Source of the DNA: Acidicapsa acidisoli
GTDB taxonomy: Bacteria; Acidobacteriota; Terriglobia; Terriglobales; Acidobacteriaceae
Direction of reading: 5' to 3'
DNA length: 64,000 nucleotides
NCBI RefSeq assembly: GCF_025685625.1
Contig: NZ_JAGSYI010000001.1
Coordinates: forward strand, 372,001-436,000
Below, one piece after another: positions 33,101-42,300 of the stretch. Under the pieces are notes generated by a model. It did no database searches. It saw nothing but the letters and a program-made list of their open reading frames with translations, and was not told the origin of the DNA. Numbering within the stretch: the stretch's first letter is position 1; each line of letters starts with the position of its first letter. The translations under genes were made by a program, and so were the position numbers.

Positions 33101-34897
33101 ATGAAACAACGATTTGGTTCCTGGCGCGGCTCGAGGGCTAGACTGTCACGGCGTGCGTTTCTCTCGGGCTCATTGGCCGCCGCTGCGAGTGCGGCATTCG
33201 GGCAAGGCGTAGTAACTCACAAACGCGTCGCATTGCCGCGTGGAAAGAGATCCGGCCTGCCATTCAACGCACGTTTCATAGAGATTGCGCGCCAGGCGGG
33301 GCTGGATCATCCGATACTCTATGGTTCACCAAGTCCCAAGGATTACATCCTCGAATCGCTCGGATGCGGGTGTGCATTTATCGACTACGACAACGATGGA
33401 TGGATCGACATTCTCATTCTCGGCGGAAACAGCCTTACTCATCCAGATACCGTCGTCACCAACCGCCTCTATCACAACAACCGGGACGGTACCTTTCGAG
33501 ATGTCACTCAGGAGGCAGGCCTGACCAAGTCAGGCTGGGCTTGCGGCGTTTGCGTTGGGGATTACAACAATGACGGCTTCGATGATCTTTTTCTGACCTA
33601 CTGGGGGCAAAACGTACTGTACCGAAACAACGGGAACGGAACCTTTACTGATGTGACCCGTGAGGCTGGATTACTGAACGCACCGGAGAATGGCGCAACG
33701 CGCTGGGGAACTGGTTGTACTTTTGTCGACTACAACCGCGACGGATATCTGGATCTCTTTGTAGCGAATTACGTTGGCTTCGATTCCTCCCAAACGCCTC
33801 GCCCTGGAGAAAAGCCTTACTGCTACTTCCATAATGTACCGGTCAATTGCGGTCCGCGCGGCCTCCCATTCGGACGGCATAGCCTTTATCGCAATAATCG
33901 CGATGGCACCTTCAGCGATGTCAGCGAGAAAGCCGGCATTGCAGGCATACGCAGTAACTATGGTCTCACCGCGGTCGCTGCCGATTTCGACGACGATGGT
34001 TGGCCCGATATCTATGTAGCATGTGACTCCAGCCCAAGCCTATTGCTGCTGAACAACCATGACGGCACATTTCGCGAAGATGGCGGAGTGAGGGGCGTCG
34101 CCTATAGCGACGATGGTCAGGAACAGGCAGGCATGGGAGTTGCCGTGGGCGACTTCGATGGCGACGGCCGCCTGGACATATTCAAAACAAATTTTGCGGA
34201 AGACTTGCCGGTGCTCTACCGCAATCTAGGCAAAGGCATCTTCGAAGATGCCACGCGTGAGAGCGGTCTCGCCGTCGACAACCGGTTTGTATGCTGGGGG
34301 ACTGGCCTCGAAGACTTTGACAACGATGGATGGCCGGACATCTCCATAGTTACCGGGCATATTTATCCCGACTTCGAGCTTCACTTTCCGGATTCTCCGT
34401 ACAAGAGCCCGCTACTGCTCTTCCGCAACTTGGGTCAAGGACATTTTGAGGAACTGTTCGATGAGGCAGGCACGGCGATTCAGGTTCCACACTCTAGCCG
34501 TGGTCTTGTCTTTGGCGACTTTGACAACGATGGCGATATCGATATGCTCGTTGTCAACATGGGAGAGCCGCCTTCCCTGTTTCGAAACGATGTTTCAGGC
34601 CATAATCACTGGATCAAGATCAGGCCCGAAGGCACTACTTCCAACCGGTCCGCAATTGGCACGCGCATTGAAGTAATCGCAAACGGCAGAAAGCAACTCA
34701 AGGAACAGCAGAGTCAATCCAGCTTTGTTTCCTGCAACGATTTCCGTCTCCATTTCGGGCTTGGCAGCGCGACCGTGGCGGATGCGCATGTGCGCTGGCC
34801 GAGCGGTCAGCTTCAATCATTCCTAGGGCTCAAGGCTGACCAGCTATACACCATCAAAGAAGGTAAAGGCATCGTACCCAATCGTGGCTGGAAATAG
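33101..34897 (+). CDS. CRTAC1-family protein with FG-GAP/VCBS repeats and ASPIC/UnbV domain
   Basis: Exported protein, 598 residues from ATG 33,101. SRRAFLSGSLAAAASAA is a twin-arginine signal, so export in the folded state is likely. Seven or so calcium-binding-like FG-GAP repeats follow (FIDYDNDGWIDI, VGDYNNDGFDDLF, VDYNRDGYLDLF, VAADFDDDGWPDIY, VGDFDGDGRLDIF, LEDFDNDGWPDIS, FGDFDNDGDIDML), making a beta-propeller. The last 100 residues (NRSAIGTRIEV ... LHFGLGSATVADAHVRWPSG) are an ASPIC/UnbV domain. The frame upstream to 33,008 is ignored because it would separate the Tat signal from the N-terminus. Divergent from the TPR gene. Confidence 0.92.
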   Translation: MKQRFGSWRGSRARLSRRAFLSGSLAAAASAAFGQGVVTHKRVALPRGKRSGLPFNARFIEIARQAGLDHPILYGSPSPKDYILESLGCGCAFIDYDNDGWIDILILGGNSLTHPDTVVTNRLYHNNRDGTFRDVTQEAGLTKSGWACGVCVGDYNNDGFDDLFLTYWGQNVLYRNNGNGTFTDVTREAGLLNAPENGATRWGTGCTFVDYNRDGYLDLFVANYVGFDSSQTPRPGEKPYCYFHNVPVNCGPRGLPFGRHSLYRNNRDGTFSDVSEKAGIAGIRSNYGLTAVAADFDDDGWPDIYVACDSSPSLLLLNNHDGTFREDGGVRGVAYSDDGQEQAGMGVAVGDFDGDGRLDIFKTNFAEDLPVLYRNLGKGIFEDATRESGLAVDNRFVCWGTGLEDFDNDGWPDISIVTGHIYPDFELHFPDSPYKSPLLLFRNLGQGHFEELFDEAGTAIQVPHSSRGLVFGDFDNDGDIDMLVVNMGEPPSLFRNDVSGHNHWIKIRPEGTTSNRSAIGTRIEVIANGRKQLKEQQSQSSFVSCNDFRLHFGLGSATVADAHVRWPSGQLQSFLGLKADQLYTIKEGKGIVPNRGWK

Positions 34898-34911
34898 GGC
34901 CGTTGAAAGCG

Positions 34912-36204
34912 TCAAGGGTGATTGGCTTCTTTCCGGAGCAAGGCATACAGGAATGGTTTTCCGGTCGGCTTCTCGCTGCCTCCATGCGGCTCGACAGTTA
35001 CGAATACGGCATCGATTTCGGCCAGTTGCTTCGAATCATCGGTGCGAAGCACCCATCGGCGATTCGATTCGCTATCCTCGTAAAGAACACCAAGATTCAT
35101 CGGATGAGATTCTGCATTCAATTCCGAGTCTTTCTGTCCCCAGACCTGAAAGGTACTCGCATTCTTGACACCCGGCTGATGATCGAGATCGAACGCGTAA
35201 AACACCAATGATTTGTTTTGCGTGTAAAACACCCGGCCAAACGGCTTGCGAGTTCGGCTCACACTGTCGACGTCAAAGACGTCGGCGATATAAAGCTTAC
35301 GTGCTCCCATGAGTTCCCGAATGTCTCGATCGGAAGACAGATACTGCTCATCGTCCTTCAGTCGCCGGCCCTGGTCGCGAGCCGCAATCGTCAAATCCGA
35401 GACCTTTTCCTCCAGAGATGCTGCCCGCGCAACGGCCTCATCGTGATCCGTGCGCAGGCTGGCCACGCTGGCCTGGATCGTCTTGTTCGCATCCTGAGAG
35501 GCTGCGAGTTGCACAGCTAGCTTGTCTCGTTCTTCGATGAGCTGATGCAGGTCGCTATCCTTTTTGTCACCTAAATTGGTGAGCTCAACTGCGCGTTGCT
35601 CGGAAAGGTTCAAGGCAGCGTCTAATCGATCAACTTCCCGTCGTTGAGCGGACAACAACTGTTCCAGCGCTGAGACTTGAGCTGTCTGCGAAGCAAGCAG
35701 ATTCGTGGGGTTATGCATCGGCGGCGAAAGTACGACTGCCGGCAATGCCGAGCCGTTCGACGCATTTCGATCCATTGCACCCTTCCATTCTCCGGCGCGA
35801 TAAGCTCCCAACGCCACTGCGACCATCAGGCACGCGGCAAGAGCGGCCCACAGTGGCCTACTTATGCCAGGCCACAGCGTTCGCTGCGCCTCGGCTACCG
35901 GCGAGGCACGCCGGATGTCCACGACGCTTGATGCTTCCTCCTGAATCGCTTCGAACAGCCTCCGTCTCACCCTGCTGCTGTCCCACTGCATCGCCTCTTC
36001 CGATGGAGCATGATCCCCGGAAAGGAACCGCATGCCTTCTGTCCCGATCAATCTGAACTGAGCGCAGATCTCCCGGCACGAGCTGCATGTCTGCAAATGA
36101 CTCGCAAGCTCTCGCTGCTCTACGAAACTGAGCGCGTCGGCCTGTGCCAGAGCACACAACTCCTTGAATCTTTCGTGATCGCCCCGTTCCTCAGTCTTTT
36201 GCAT
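34912..36204 (-). CDS. Zinc-finger anti-sigma factor with RskA-type C-terminal domain
   Basis: Membrane-bound regulator that sequesters the ECF sigma factor encoded just before it. The N-terminal domain has the HxxxCxxC zinc motif (SHLQTCSSC; His36, Cys40, Cys43). One membrane helix lies at about 116-135 (WAALAACLMVAVALGAY). A coiled coil of about 110 residues follows, then an RskA-like periplasmic domain (residues 300-430; TFQVWGQKDSELNAESHPMNLGVL, FVTVEPHGGSEKPTG). The coiled coil between helix and sensor domain is not usual. The gene overlaps the sigma gene by 14 bases and converges with the CRTAC1 gene (14-base gap). Confidence 0.9.
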   Translation of the reverse strand: MQKTEERGDHERFKELCALAQADALSFVEQRELASHLQTCSSCREICAQFRLIGTEGMRFLSGDHAPSEEAMQWDSSRVRRRLFEAIQEEASSVVDIRRASPVAEAQRTLWPGISRPLWAALAACLMVAVALGAYRAGEWKGAMDRNASNGSALPAVVLSPPMHNPTNLLASQTAQVSALEQLLSAQRREVDRLDAALNLSEQRAVELTNLGDKKDSDLHQLIEERDKLAVQLAASQDANKTIQASVASLRTDHDEAVARAASLEEKVSDLTIAARDQGRRLKDDEQYLSSDRDIRELMGARKLYIADVFDVDSVSRTRKPFGRVFYTQNKSLVFYAFDLDHQPGVKNASTFQVWGQKDSELNAESHPMNLGVLYEDSESNRRWVLRTDDSKQLAEIDAVFVTVEPHGGSEKPTGKPFLYALLRKEANHP

Positions 36205-37135
36205 CTTCGTGCATTCGTACCCTTCCGACTACCGCGCTCTTGCGCAGCCGTTCAAGACCCCGATAAAAATGGTGACGCACGTTACCGAGAGGCTCGTGGA
36301 GTCGCTCACTGATCTCTCTCAGCCCTATCTCTTCAAAATAAAACAATTTCAGCGTTTCTCGCTGAATCTCGGTCAATTCTTCGAATCCGGCGCGCAGTCG
36401 TCCGAAATCAAGCCTGGCCTCGACCTCCCGCTCCATATCGCCCTGCTCTGGCAGCTCCTCAAGCAATCCGTGGGAATCGATATCCCCCCGTTGATAGAAC
36501 TTTTTGCGCCGCAAGTGAGTCCTCTGGTCAAGCGCCCGGCTGTAGGCGATCTGAACAATCCATATCTTTGCGCTTCCCCTGGACGGATCGAAAAGCGCAG
36601 CCTTCCGAAACACATAGAGGAAACACTCTTGCACGGCGTCCTCCGCCTCGCCAACCTCCTGCAGGATGCGGAATGCGATGCCATATACAAGGTTGGCGTA
36701 ACGCTCGAATAGTGTATTGAGCGCTCTCGGATCGCCGGCGCACAAGAGGGACACGAGTTTTTCGTCACTCGGCTCTGCGGATTCGACCCCTTGCGAAACC
36801 GCATCTTGTACTTTTCGCTGCGTACTCGTGGTTTCTACTTCTTCAAGTATCGATGGCGCGAGGAGAAACAAGCTTCCAGTCCGAGTGGTTCGTCCTATCA
36901 AATTAACTTCACTGGCCAAAGCAAGCCACCCTATGAGACACACGAAAATATACTCTCGCAACTGGATCAGATTCCAGACAAATAAGAAACTCCCAAAGCC
37001 GCAAAATTTCGTAGAAAACTTTGGTACATGCACGCTAAGAGCGCCGTATAGATTCACTGTAGAATTCTTCGCTGCAGACTCTACTGATTTAATTTGGCTC
37101 CCATAGGAACCTGTCGAGATCTCTTCGATTGCCAA
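36191..37135 (-). CDS. ECF-type RNA polymerase sigma factor
   Basis: Region 2 (NTLFERYANLVYGIAFRILQ ... AEDAVQECFLYVFRKA) and region 4 (LTEIQRETLKLFYFEEIGLREISERL, NVRHHFYRGLERLR) are complete and in the normal spacing. The frame gives 314 residues, but the first 90 are atypical, with a hydrophobic stretch (FLFVWNLIQL, YIFVCLIGWLALA). The true start is probably a GTG or TTG nearer residue 90; I cannot decide it, and no clear ribosome site is visible. It overlaps the anti-sigma gene and is divergent from the receptor gene at 37,156 with only 20 bases between the open frames, so it may control that receptor. Confidence 0.88.
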   Translation of the reverse strand: MAIEEISTGSYGSQIKSVESAAKNSTVNLYGALSVHVPKFSTKFCGFGSFLFVWNLIQLREYIFVCLIGWLALASEVNLIGRTTRTGSLFLLAPSILEEVETTSTQRKVQDAVSQGVESAEPSDEKLVSLLCAGDPRALNTLFERYANLVYGIAFRILQEVGEAEDAVQECFLYVFRKAALFDPSRGSAKIWIVQIAYSRALDQRTHLRRKKFYQRGDIDSHGLLEELPEQGDMEREVEARLDFGRLRAGFEELTEIQRETLKLFYFEEIGLREISERLHEPLGNVRHHFYRGLERLRKSAVVGRVRMHEDAKD

Positions 37136-37155
37136 ACGGAACTTGAAAGGAGACG

Positions 37156-40100
37156 ATGATACGGATGCACAAGCCGCTGTTTATACTTATTGTCCTGATT
37201 CTTCTTCCATGCGTCCTTCTGGGACAATCTACTTTGGCGTCCCTGACTGGACGCGTCACGGATCCAGACAGAAAGGTGATCGGCGCCGCCACCATTCGCG
37301 CTATCAACACGGGAACGGGAATCCAGTATCAGGGTCTCACCAGCGAGGCAGGTGTCTACTACGTATCCGACCTGCCGCCCGGCAGATATCGCATCGAAGT
37401 TGAAAAAGTGGGATTCAAAGCAGTCATCGAATCCGACGTTTTCCTGCATGTGCAAGATGTTATGGAAGTGAACTTCGAGATGATGTTGGGCTCAACTTCG
37501 GAGAGCGTCACCGTAAGAGACAATTCCGCGCCGCGCGACACAGAGTCCTCGAGTGTTGGCACCGTTGTCGAACGGAGAGAAGCAAATGAGTTGCCCCTTA
37601 ATGGAAGAAACGTCTTCAACCTGATTGTTTTGGCTCCTTCTGTCATTCCTCAAGGGAGTTCCTCGGGTACACCGGTAGGCGTGAATCCTTTTGGTTGGGG
37701 CAATTATCAAGTAACCGGTGCGTTCGGTAATCAGAGTGCAGAATATCTCGACGGGCAGCCGCTCAACATCAGCTACATCAACCTTCCCATCCTCGTCCCG
37801 ATCCAGGATTCGATCCAGGAATTCAAAGTCCAGACGAGCAACTTACCTGCGGAGTGGGGCCGTTTCGCAGGCGGAGTGACGAACCTAAGCACGAGAGGTG
37901 GCACGCACACCATCCATGGTGGCGCTTACGAATACTTGCGCAACCGGATTTTCAACGCCAATGACTATTTCCTGAATGCCGCAGGCAAACCACGTCCTGC
38001 CTGGGTAGAGAATCAATTCGGCGCCGAAGCCGGCGGTCCGCTGCGTCTTCCGGCTTGCTGCGTTCAAAATCGGATTGTATGGTTCATGAACTGGGAGGGC
38101 TTCGCGCTGCGAACAGGAGAGCCCTTCACGGCAACTGTCCCTACCGCAGAAGAGAAGACAGGTGACTTCTCAGCAATCAGTTCCCCAGTCTTCGATCCAT
38201 GCGCGGGAAGTGCTCTTAACGCCCAGGGCGCATGTCCTATGAGCGAATCCATGCCCGCTCAATTCCAGGGCAATAAGATCCCAGTCGACCGAATCAATCC
38301 GACATCCAAGGCTCTTCTCTATTTGTGGCCGAAGCCGAATGTTCCGGGAACCGTTACTCCTTCCGGAACTTTTAACAACTTCAATGCGGTTGCCAATACG
38401 GGAGGTAACCAAAATCAGGCAGTCGCGAGAGTGGACCAGGAACTAACGGACAAACAGAAGCTCTTCGCGCGATTGAACTATTGGGATGTCTTTGACCTAC
38501 CCATCGATCCTCTCAATAATGGCTTGTGCGAAGACCGATGCTTCGAGCATTACAGAACCTTCGCCCTGGCCCAGGGATACAACTATGCAATCAGTTCACA
38601 GACGGTTTTCGACCTTAACAGCAGCTTCAGTTATTTCAGATACCGTCGATATCCGAAAAACGCCGGCTTCGATTTGGCTTCGATCGGCTGGCCTTCCAGC
38701 TATAACGAGGCAATACCTTCCGCGATGCGAACGCCGCCAACTCCTTGCGTTGCAACCTACGTGGATAACATCATGTGCACCCAAGGTCAGAGTTTTATCC
38801 AGGATAACGACTACCAATATAACCTTTCTCCTGGTTTAACTCTGATACGGCATCGCCATTTATTTCATCTCGGCGCGCAGTTTGAGGTCAGCTATGACAA
38901 CTTTGCGCAGACCAACGTTGCAAGTGGCGCATTCGACTTTTGTGGATTCGGCGAACCCTGCTATACAGGGCTTTCGATTGCTGACTTTCTGCTCGGCTAT
39001 GCGGACAATTTCAGCAATGTAGAGAACCACTTTTCGGCGCAGGCTGTCGTGCCGGAGGTCACAGAGGGAAAGCAGGTCTACCGGGCTCTTTACCTGAACG
39101 ACACATGGCATGTCGCAAACAACCTCGCTCTCAATCTTGGCCTCCGCTACGAATTGCAAGGCCCCTGGTCTGAGCGGCTCAATCGGCTCAGCTATTTCGA
39201 CCCAAGTGCGATGAGTTACACCAACGCATTTCTTCCAGCAGGATCAACTCCGGTCAGAGGAGATGTCTTTTTAGTATCGCCTGGGACCCGTAACAATCTT
39301 CCGCTGAGAAAAGATAATTTCGCGCCCAGGCTGGGGATCGCGTATGGCGTGACGCCAAAGACCATGGTGCGCGGCGGGTATGGGATTTTCTGGATACCGA
39401 ACTACGTGGCATATGCCCTGAACCCAAACAACGACATGGTGAATGCGGCCAGTACTACGTTTACCGGAACCGTAGATGGAATCCATCCTTATAGCTCCAT
39501 CTCACTTCCCTTCCCGAATGGAATTTCTCCTCCTCCAGGCAGACGTCTTGGCACTGAAGGCACGCAACAGTTCCTCACGCAAGTGGTTCAGTCAATTACG
39601 GAGGTTGATCGTGACGATCATCCCGAAGGATATGTGCAGCAGTGGAGCGTAAGCCTCGATCATCAGCTTCCGGCGCAATTCTCCTTTGTCGCTGCGTATG
39701 TGGGATCGAAAGGAACCCACTTAGCCCAATATTCTCAGCAGGTGAATCAGATCTCCGACAACCTGCTTTCTCAGGCGGCGGCTCAATTTGCATCTGGAGG
39801 CAGGTCTGCGGTTGAGCTCCTGAAATCCACTCCCAATCCTTTCACGGTCAACGGGCAAGCGCTGGCTTTGACTGCTGCCAGCACCACCGTTGGACAACTG
39901 TTGCGGCCCTATCCTCAGTACACCAGCGTCGAACTGGCGGGACAGGGATCCTTTGATTCGATCTATCATTCGTTTCAGTTGACCGCGACAAAGCGCTTCT
40001 CAGCGGGAAGTACGCTGACGGCGGCCTACACCAACTCCAAGTTGATAAGCAACACCGATACACTCACTGGTTGGCTGGAGACTCGCGTTGGAGCTATCCA

Positions 40101-40722
40101 GGACAATAACGATCTGCAACGCGAACGTTCCTTATCCTCTCAAGATGTACCACAACGCCTTGCTATCAGTTATGTACTCGATCTTCCATTTGGCGAGGGA
40201 AGGCCTTACTTTTCTCACCTGAATGGAATTGTGAATGGCATCGTAGGGGACTGGGGCATCGATGGGGTGGCCACATTTCAAAGAGGCTTCCCGCTTGTGT
40301 TTACCAATGGACAAACCAACGACGCGACTCTATTCGGAGCAGGTTCGCGTCCAAACATTTCGCCTTCTTGCGCTAAGTCGAGAACTAGCTCCAGCCGGCT
40401 GCAAAGTTGGTTCAATACAAACTGTTTCTATGCTCCCGCAGATTTTACTTTCGGCAGCGAGCCGCGCGTAGATGCAACGCTGCGCTCGGACGGAGTGAAC
40501 AACATCGACTTTGCTGCATTCAAGAGGATCTTGTTGGATCAACGAGATCACCTCGCAATGGAGTTTAGGGTAGAGTTCTTCAACCTGCTGAATCGGGTCC
40601 AGTTCGCGCCACCTGACACAACTTGTTGTGTGGGCAATAATCCTGATTTTGGGGTTGTAACCAGCACAGCGCCGGGCACAAATCCCCGTTTAATTCAGTT
40701 TGCAGCAAGATTGTCTTTCTAG
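37156..40722 (+). CDS. Oar-like TonB-dependent receptor
   Basis: 1188 residues: signal peptide (LFILIVLILLPCVLLGQS), carboxypeptidase-regulatory domain (SLTGRVTDPDRKVIGAATIRA; YRIEVEKVGFKAV), plug with ELPLNGRNVFNLIVLAPSV, and barrel ending FAARLSF. ATG 37,156 has AAAGGAGACG upstream. It is a close paralogue of the receptor at 27,790-31,473 (NPFGWGNYQ, NQSAEYLDGQPLNI, YINLPILVP), on the opposite strand at the other side of the TPR/CRTAC1/sigma block. Cysteines are more frequent than in the paralogue. It sits directly opposite the ECF sigma gene and is the most likely target of that sigma factor. Ligand unknown. Confidence 0.9.
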   Translation: MIRMHKPLFILIVLILLPCVLLGQSTLASLTGRVTDPDRKVIGAATIRAINTGTGIQYQGLTSEAGVYYVSDLPPGRYRIEVEKVGFKAVIESDVFLHVQDVMEVNFEMMLGSTSESVTVRDNSAPRDTESSSVGTVVERREANELPLNGRNVFNLIVLAPSVIPQGSSSGTPVGVNPFGWGNYQVTGAFGNQSAEYLDGQPLNISYINLPILVPIQDSIQEFKVQTSNLPAEWGRFAGGVTNLSTRGGTHTIHGGAYEYLRNRIFNANDYFLNAAGKPRPAWVENQFGAEAGGPLRLPACCVQNRIVWFMNWEGFALRTGEPFTATVPTAEEKTGDFSAISSPVFDPCAGSALNAQGACPMSESMPAQFQGNKIPVDRINPTSKALLYLWPKPNVPGTVTPSGTFNNFNAVANTGGNQNQAVARVDQELTDKQKLFARLNYWDVFDLPIDPLNNGLCEDRCFEHYRTFALAQGYNYAISSQTVFDLNSSFSYFRYRRYPKNAGFDLASIGWPSSYNEAIPSAMRTPPTPCVATYVDNIMCTQGQSFIQDNDYQYNLSPGLTLIRHRHLFHLGAQFEVSYDNFAQTNVASGAFDFCGFGEPCYTGLSIADFLLGYADNFSNVENHFSAQAVVPEVTEGKQVYRALYLNDTWHVANNLALNLGLRYELQGPWSERLNRLSYFDPSAMSYTNAFLPAGSTPVRGDVFLVSPGTRNNLPLRKDNFAPRLGIAYGVTPKTMVRGGYGIFWIPNYVAYALNPNNDMVNAASTTFTGTVDGIHPYSSISLPFPNGISPPPGRRLGTEGTQQFLTQVVQSITEVDRDDHPEGYVQQWSVSLDHQLPAQFSFVAAYVGSKGTHLAQYSQQVNQISDNLLSQAAAQFASGGRSAVELLKSTPNPFTVNGQALALTAASTTVGQLLRPYPQYTSVELAGQGSFDSIYHSFQLTATKRFSAGSTLTAAYTNSKLISNTDTLTGWLETRVGAIQDNNDLQRERSLSSQDVPQRLAISYVLDLPFGEGRPYFSHLNGIVNGIVGDWGIDGVATFQRGFPLVFTNGQTNDATLFGAGSRPNISPSCAKSRTSSSRLQSWFNTNCFYAPADFTFGSEPRVDATLRSDGVNNIDFAAFKRILLDQRDHLAMEFRVEFFNLLNRVQFAPPDTTCCVGNNPDFGVVTSTAPGTNPRLIQFAARLSF

Positions 40723-40972
40723 ACGCGAATATCGACTCAAACAGTTTCCCGTGGTACTGATCTGCTAGGCCAGTTTGAATGGCCAATGATTGCATCGACT
40801 GTTCGTTTTTGGTCAGAGAGTTTCGATCCCGGACAAAGATCGCGTTGCCGATTGCTGTCCCGGAACTGAACTCACTTATGAATCAGTGACTTGAAGTTGG
40901 CGCGTTTTGGCCGGCTACGTGCACCGTTCGGAGTAGATCGCACCTCGCGCAGAGACCGATCAAAGGAGGCCC

Positions 40973-41584
40973 ATGAATCTCAAAGCCCTTTCCCGCGCAC
41001 TCGGAGATGTTAGGGGATTCTTAATGCTCCGATCCATTGCTCGCATCGTGGTTCCTGTTAACATGGTATCTATTTTCGCTTTGGCGTCCTTGGCCAACGC
41101 CCAAATCTCGCCAGACCTGCCCAATCCGATCGCGGCGCCGAATCCGCTGACGGCGACGCTATCCATTTTTCGCAACAATATGCAGGACAAGATCATGAAG
41201 TCGGCGGAGGCGATGCCAGAGTCAAAGTACAGCTACCGACCGACAAAGGACGTTCGGTCGTTTGCCGAGATCCTGACTCATGTGGCGGATATATCCTACT
41301 ATTTGTGTTCCAACGCCAAGGGTGAAGCGCCCCCCGCCTCGGCTACCGCGAAGGGTACGAAGACCGAAATCATTGCCTACCTCAAAGGCGCGTTCAACTA
41401 CTGCGATGGCGCGTACTCCGGGTTCACCGATGCGCATCTCAATGACCCGGCGGACTTCTGGGGCTTCAAAACGAACAAGATGTTCATCTTGACGCAAACC
41501 GGAAATCATGACGCCCTGCATTACGGCAATCTCGTCACGTATCTGCGCCTCAATGGCGTCGCGCCGTCCGGGGGCTGGTTTTGA
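40973..41584 (+). CDS. DinB-like four-helix protein, probably exported
   Basis: 203 residues. After a hydrophobic N-terminal segment ending SLANAQ (signal peptide, cleavage about residue 42), a DinB-type four-helix bundle follows. Its histidines sit where the metal triad of the family is expected: EILTHVADISYY and NHDALHYGNL. The family (DinB/YfiT) includes thiol-dependent transferases as well as proteins of unknown role, so no reaction is claimed. ATG 40,973 is preceded by AAAGGAGGCCC. The gene stands alone and is followed by a strong terminator. Confidence 0.85.
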   Translation: MNLKALSRALGDVRGFLMLRSIARIVVPVNMVSIFALASLANAQISPDLPNPIAAPNPLTATLSIFRNNMQDKIMKSAEAMPESKYSYRPTKDVRSFAEILTHVADISYYLCSNAKGEAPPASATAKGTKTEIIAYLKGAFNYCDGAYSGFTDAHLNDPADFWGFKTNKMFILTQTGNHDALHYGNLVTYLRLNGVAPSGGWF

Positions 41585-41626
41585 TGGCCTAGCGGCGCCC
41601 GCGTGCCACTAAGCGATGTCGCATCC

Positions 41627-41674
41627 CCAGTCCTGCGCGCGTGTCGGTATCCGACCGCGCGGGCTGGTTTTTTT
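41627..41674 (+). terminator. Rho-independent terminator after the DinB-like gene
   Basis: An interrupted stem (CCAGTCCTGCGCGCG against CCGCGCGGGCTGG) with a 13-base loop is followed directly by seven T. It lies 43 bases after the stop at 41,584. This is the clearest intrinsic terminator in the window. Confidence 0.8.
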
Positions 41675-41831
41675 GTGCGTGTCGCGGTCGAGTTCTAAGC
41701 AGCTCAACACCCGCATCCGGATGGCCCTGGCGCTTCTTGCTGTAGCTCTTGTATCCGGCCATCTGCCGGCCCAGAGAGCCTCCCGCAGCGATTGCTCTCC
41801 TGACCGAAACGAGTGTAGTCTGATATAGGTA

Positions 41832-42203
41832 ATGCGTGTTTTTCGCCAATTCGGCGTGCTGGTCCTGCTGCTGGTGTCGTGCCTAACGCCGGCTATGGCC
41901 TGCATGGTCCCCGATGCGCAAATGAGCACGGAAGAGCGCGCCTGCTGCCGCACCATGAAGAACCAGTGCGGGCAAATGGAAATGCCAGCATCGCATGGCT
42001 GCTGCCAGACAACTTCCCCCGGCACTCGCGATAGCGCGCTGAACACAAAGGCAGTGACCTTTCATCCGGTCGTGGCCCCTGTCATCTGGTTGGCTGCTTT
42101 TGAGCTGCTCACTCCCAATCTTGCCGTCACCGGACGGGTGGAACACCTCGATTACTCACCTCCTAAGTCCCCGCCCGCCACAATTTCTATTCTAAGAATC
42201 TAG
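41832..42203 (+). CDS. Small secreted Cys/Met-rich protein at the head of the efflux operon
   Basis: 123 residues with a signal peptide (FGVLVLLLVSCLTPAMA). The mature N-terminal part is rich in metal ligands: CMVPDAQM, ACCRTMKNQCGQMEM, SHGCCQ. A hydrophobic segment follows (VVAPVIWLAAFELL). It precedes the outer-membrane efflux gene by 97 bases on the same strand. The ligand pattern suits copper or silver binding in the periplasm, perhaps as a sponge or chaperone for the pump; this is inferred from composition and position. I know no named family. Confidence 0.7.
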   Translation: MRVFRQFGVLVLLLVSCLTPAMACMVPDAQMSTEERACCRTMKNQCGQMEMPASHGCCQTTSPGTRDSALNTKAVTFHPVVAPVIWLAAFELLTPNLAVTGRVEHLDYSPPKSPPATISILRI

Positions 42204-42300
42204 TCAGCTCCTCTCTCGCACACTACTTTTGCCGAGCGCGTACATCTGTCCGCGTGTTTCGGCAAACGTCTTGAACTGCATTTGAGATTGGAGCTTCTGT

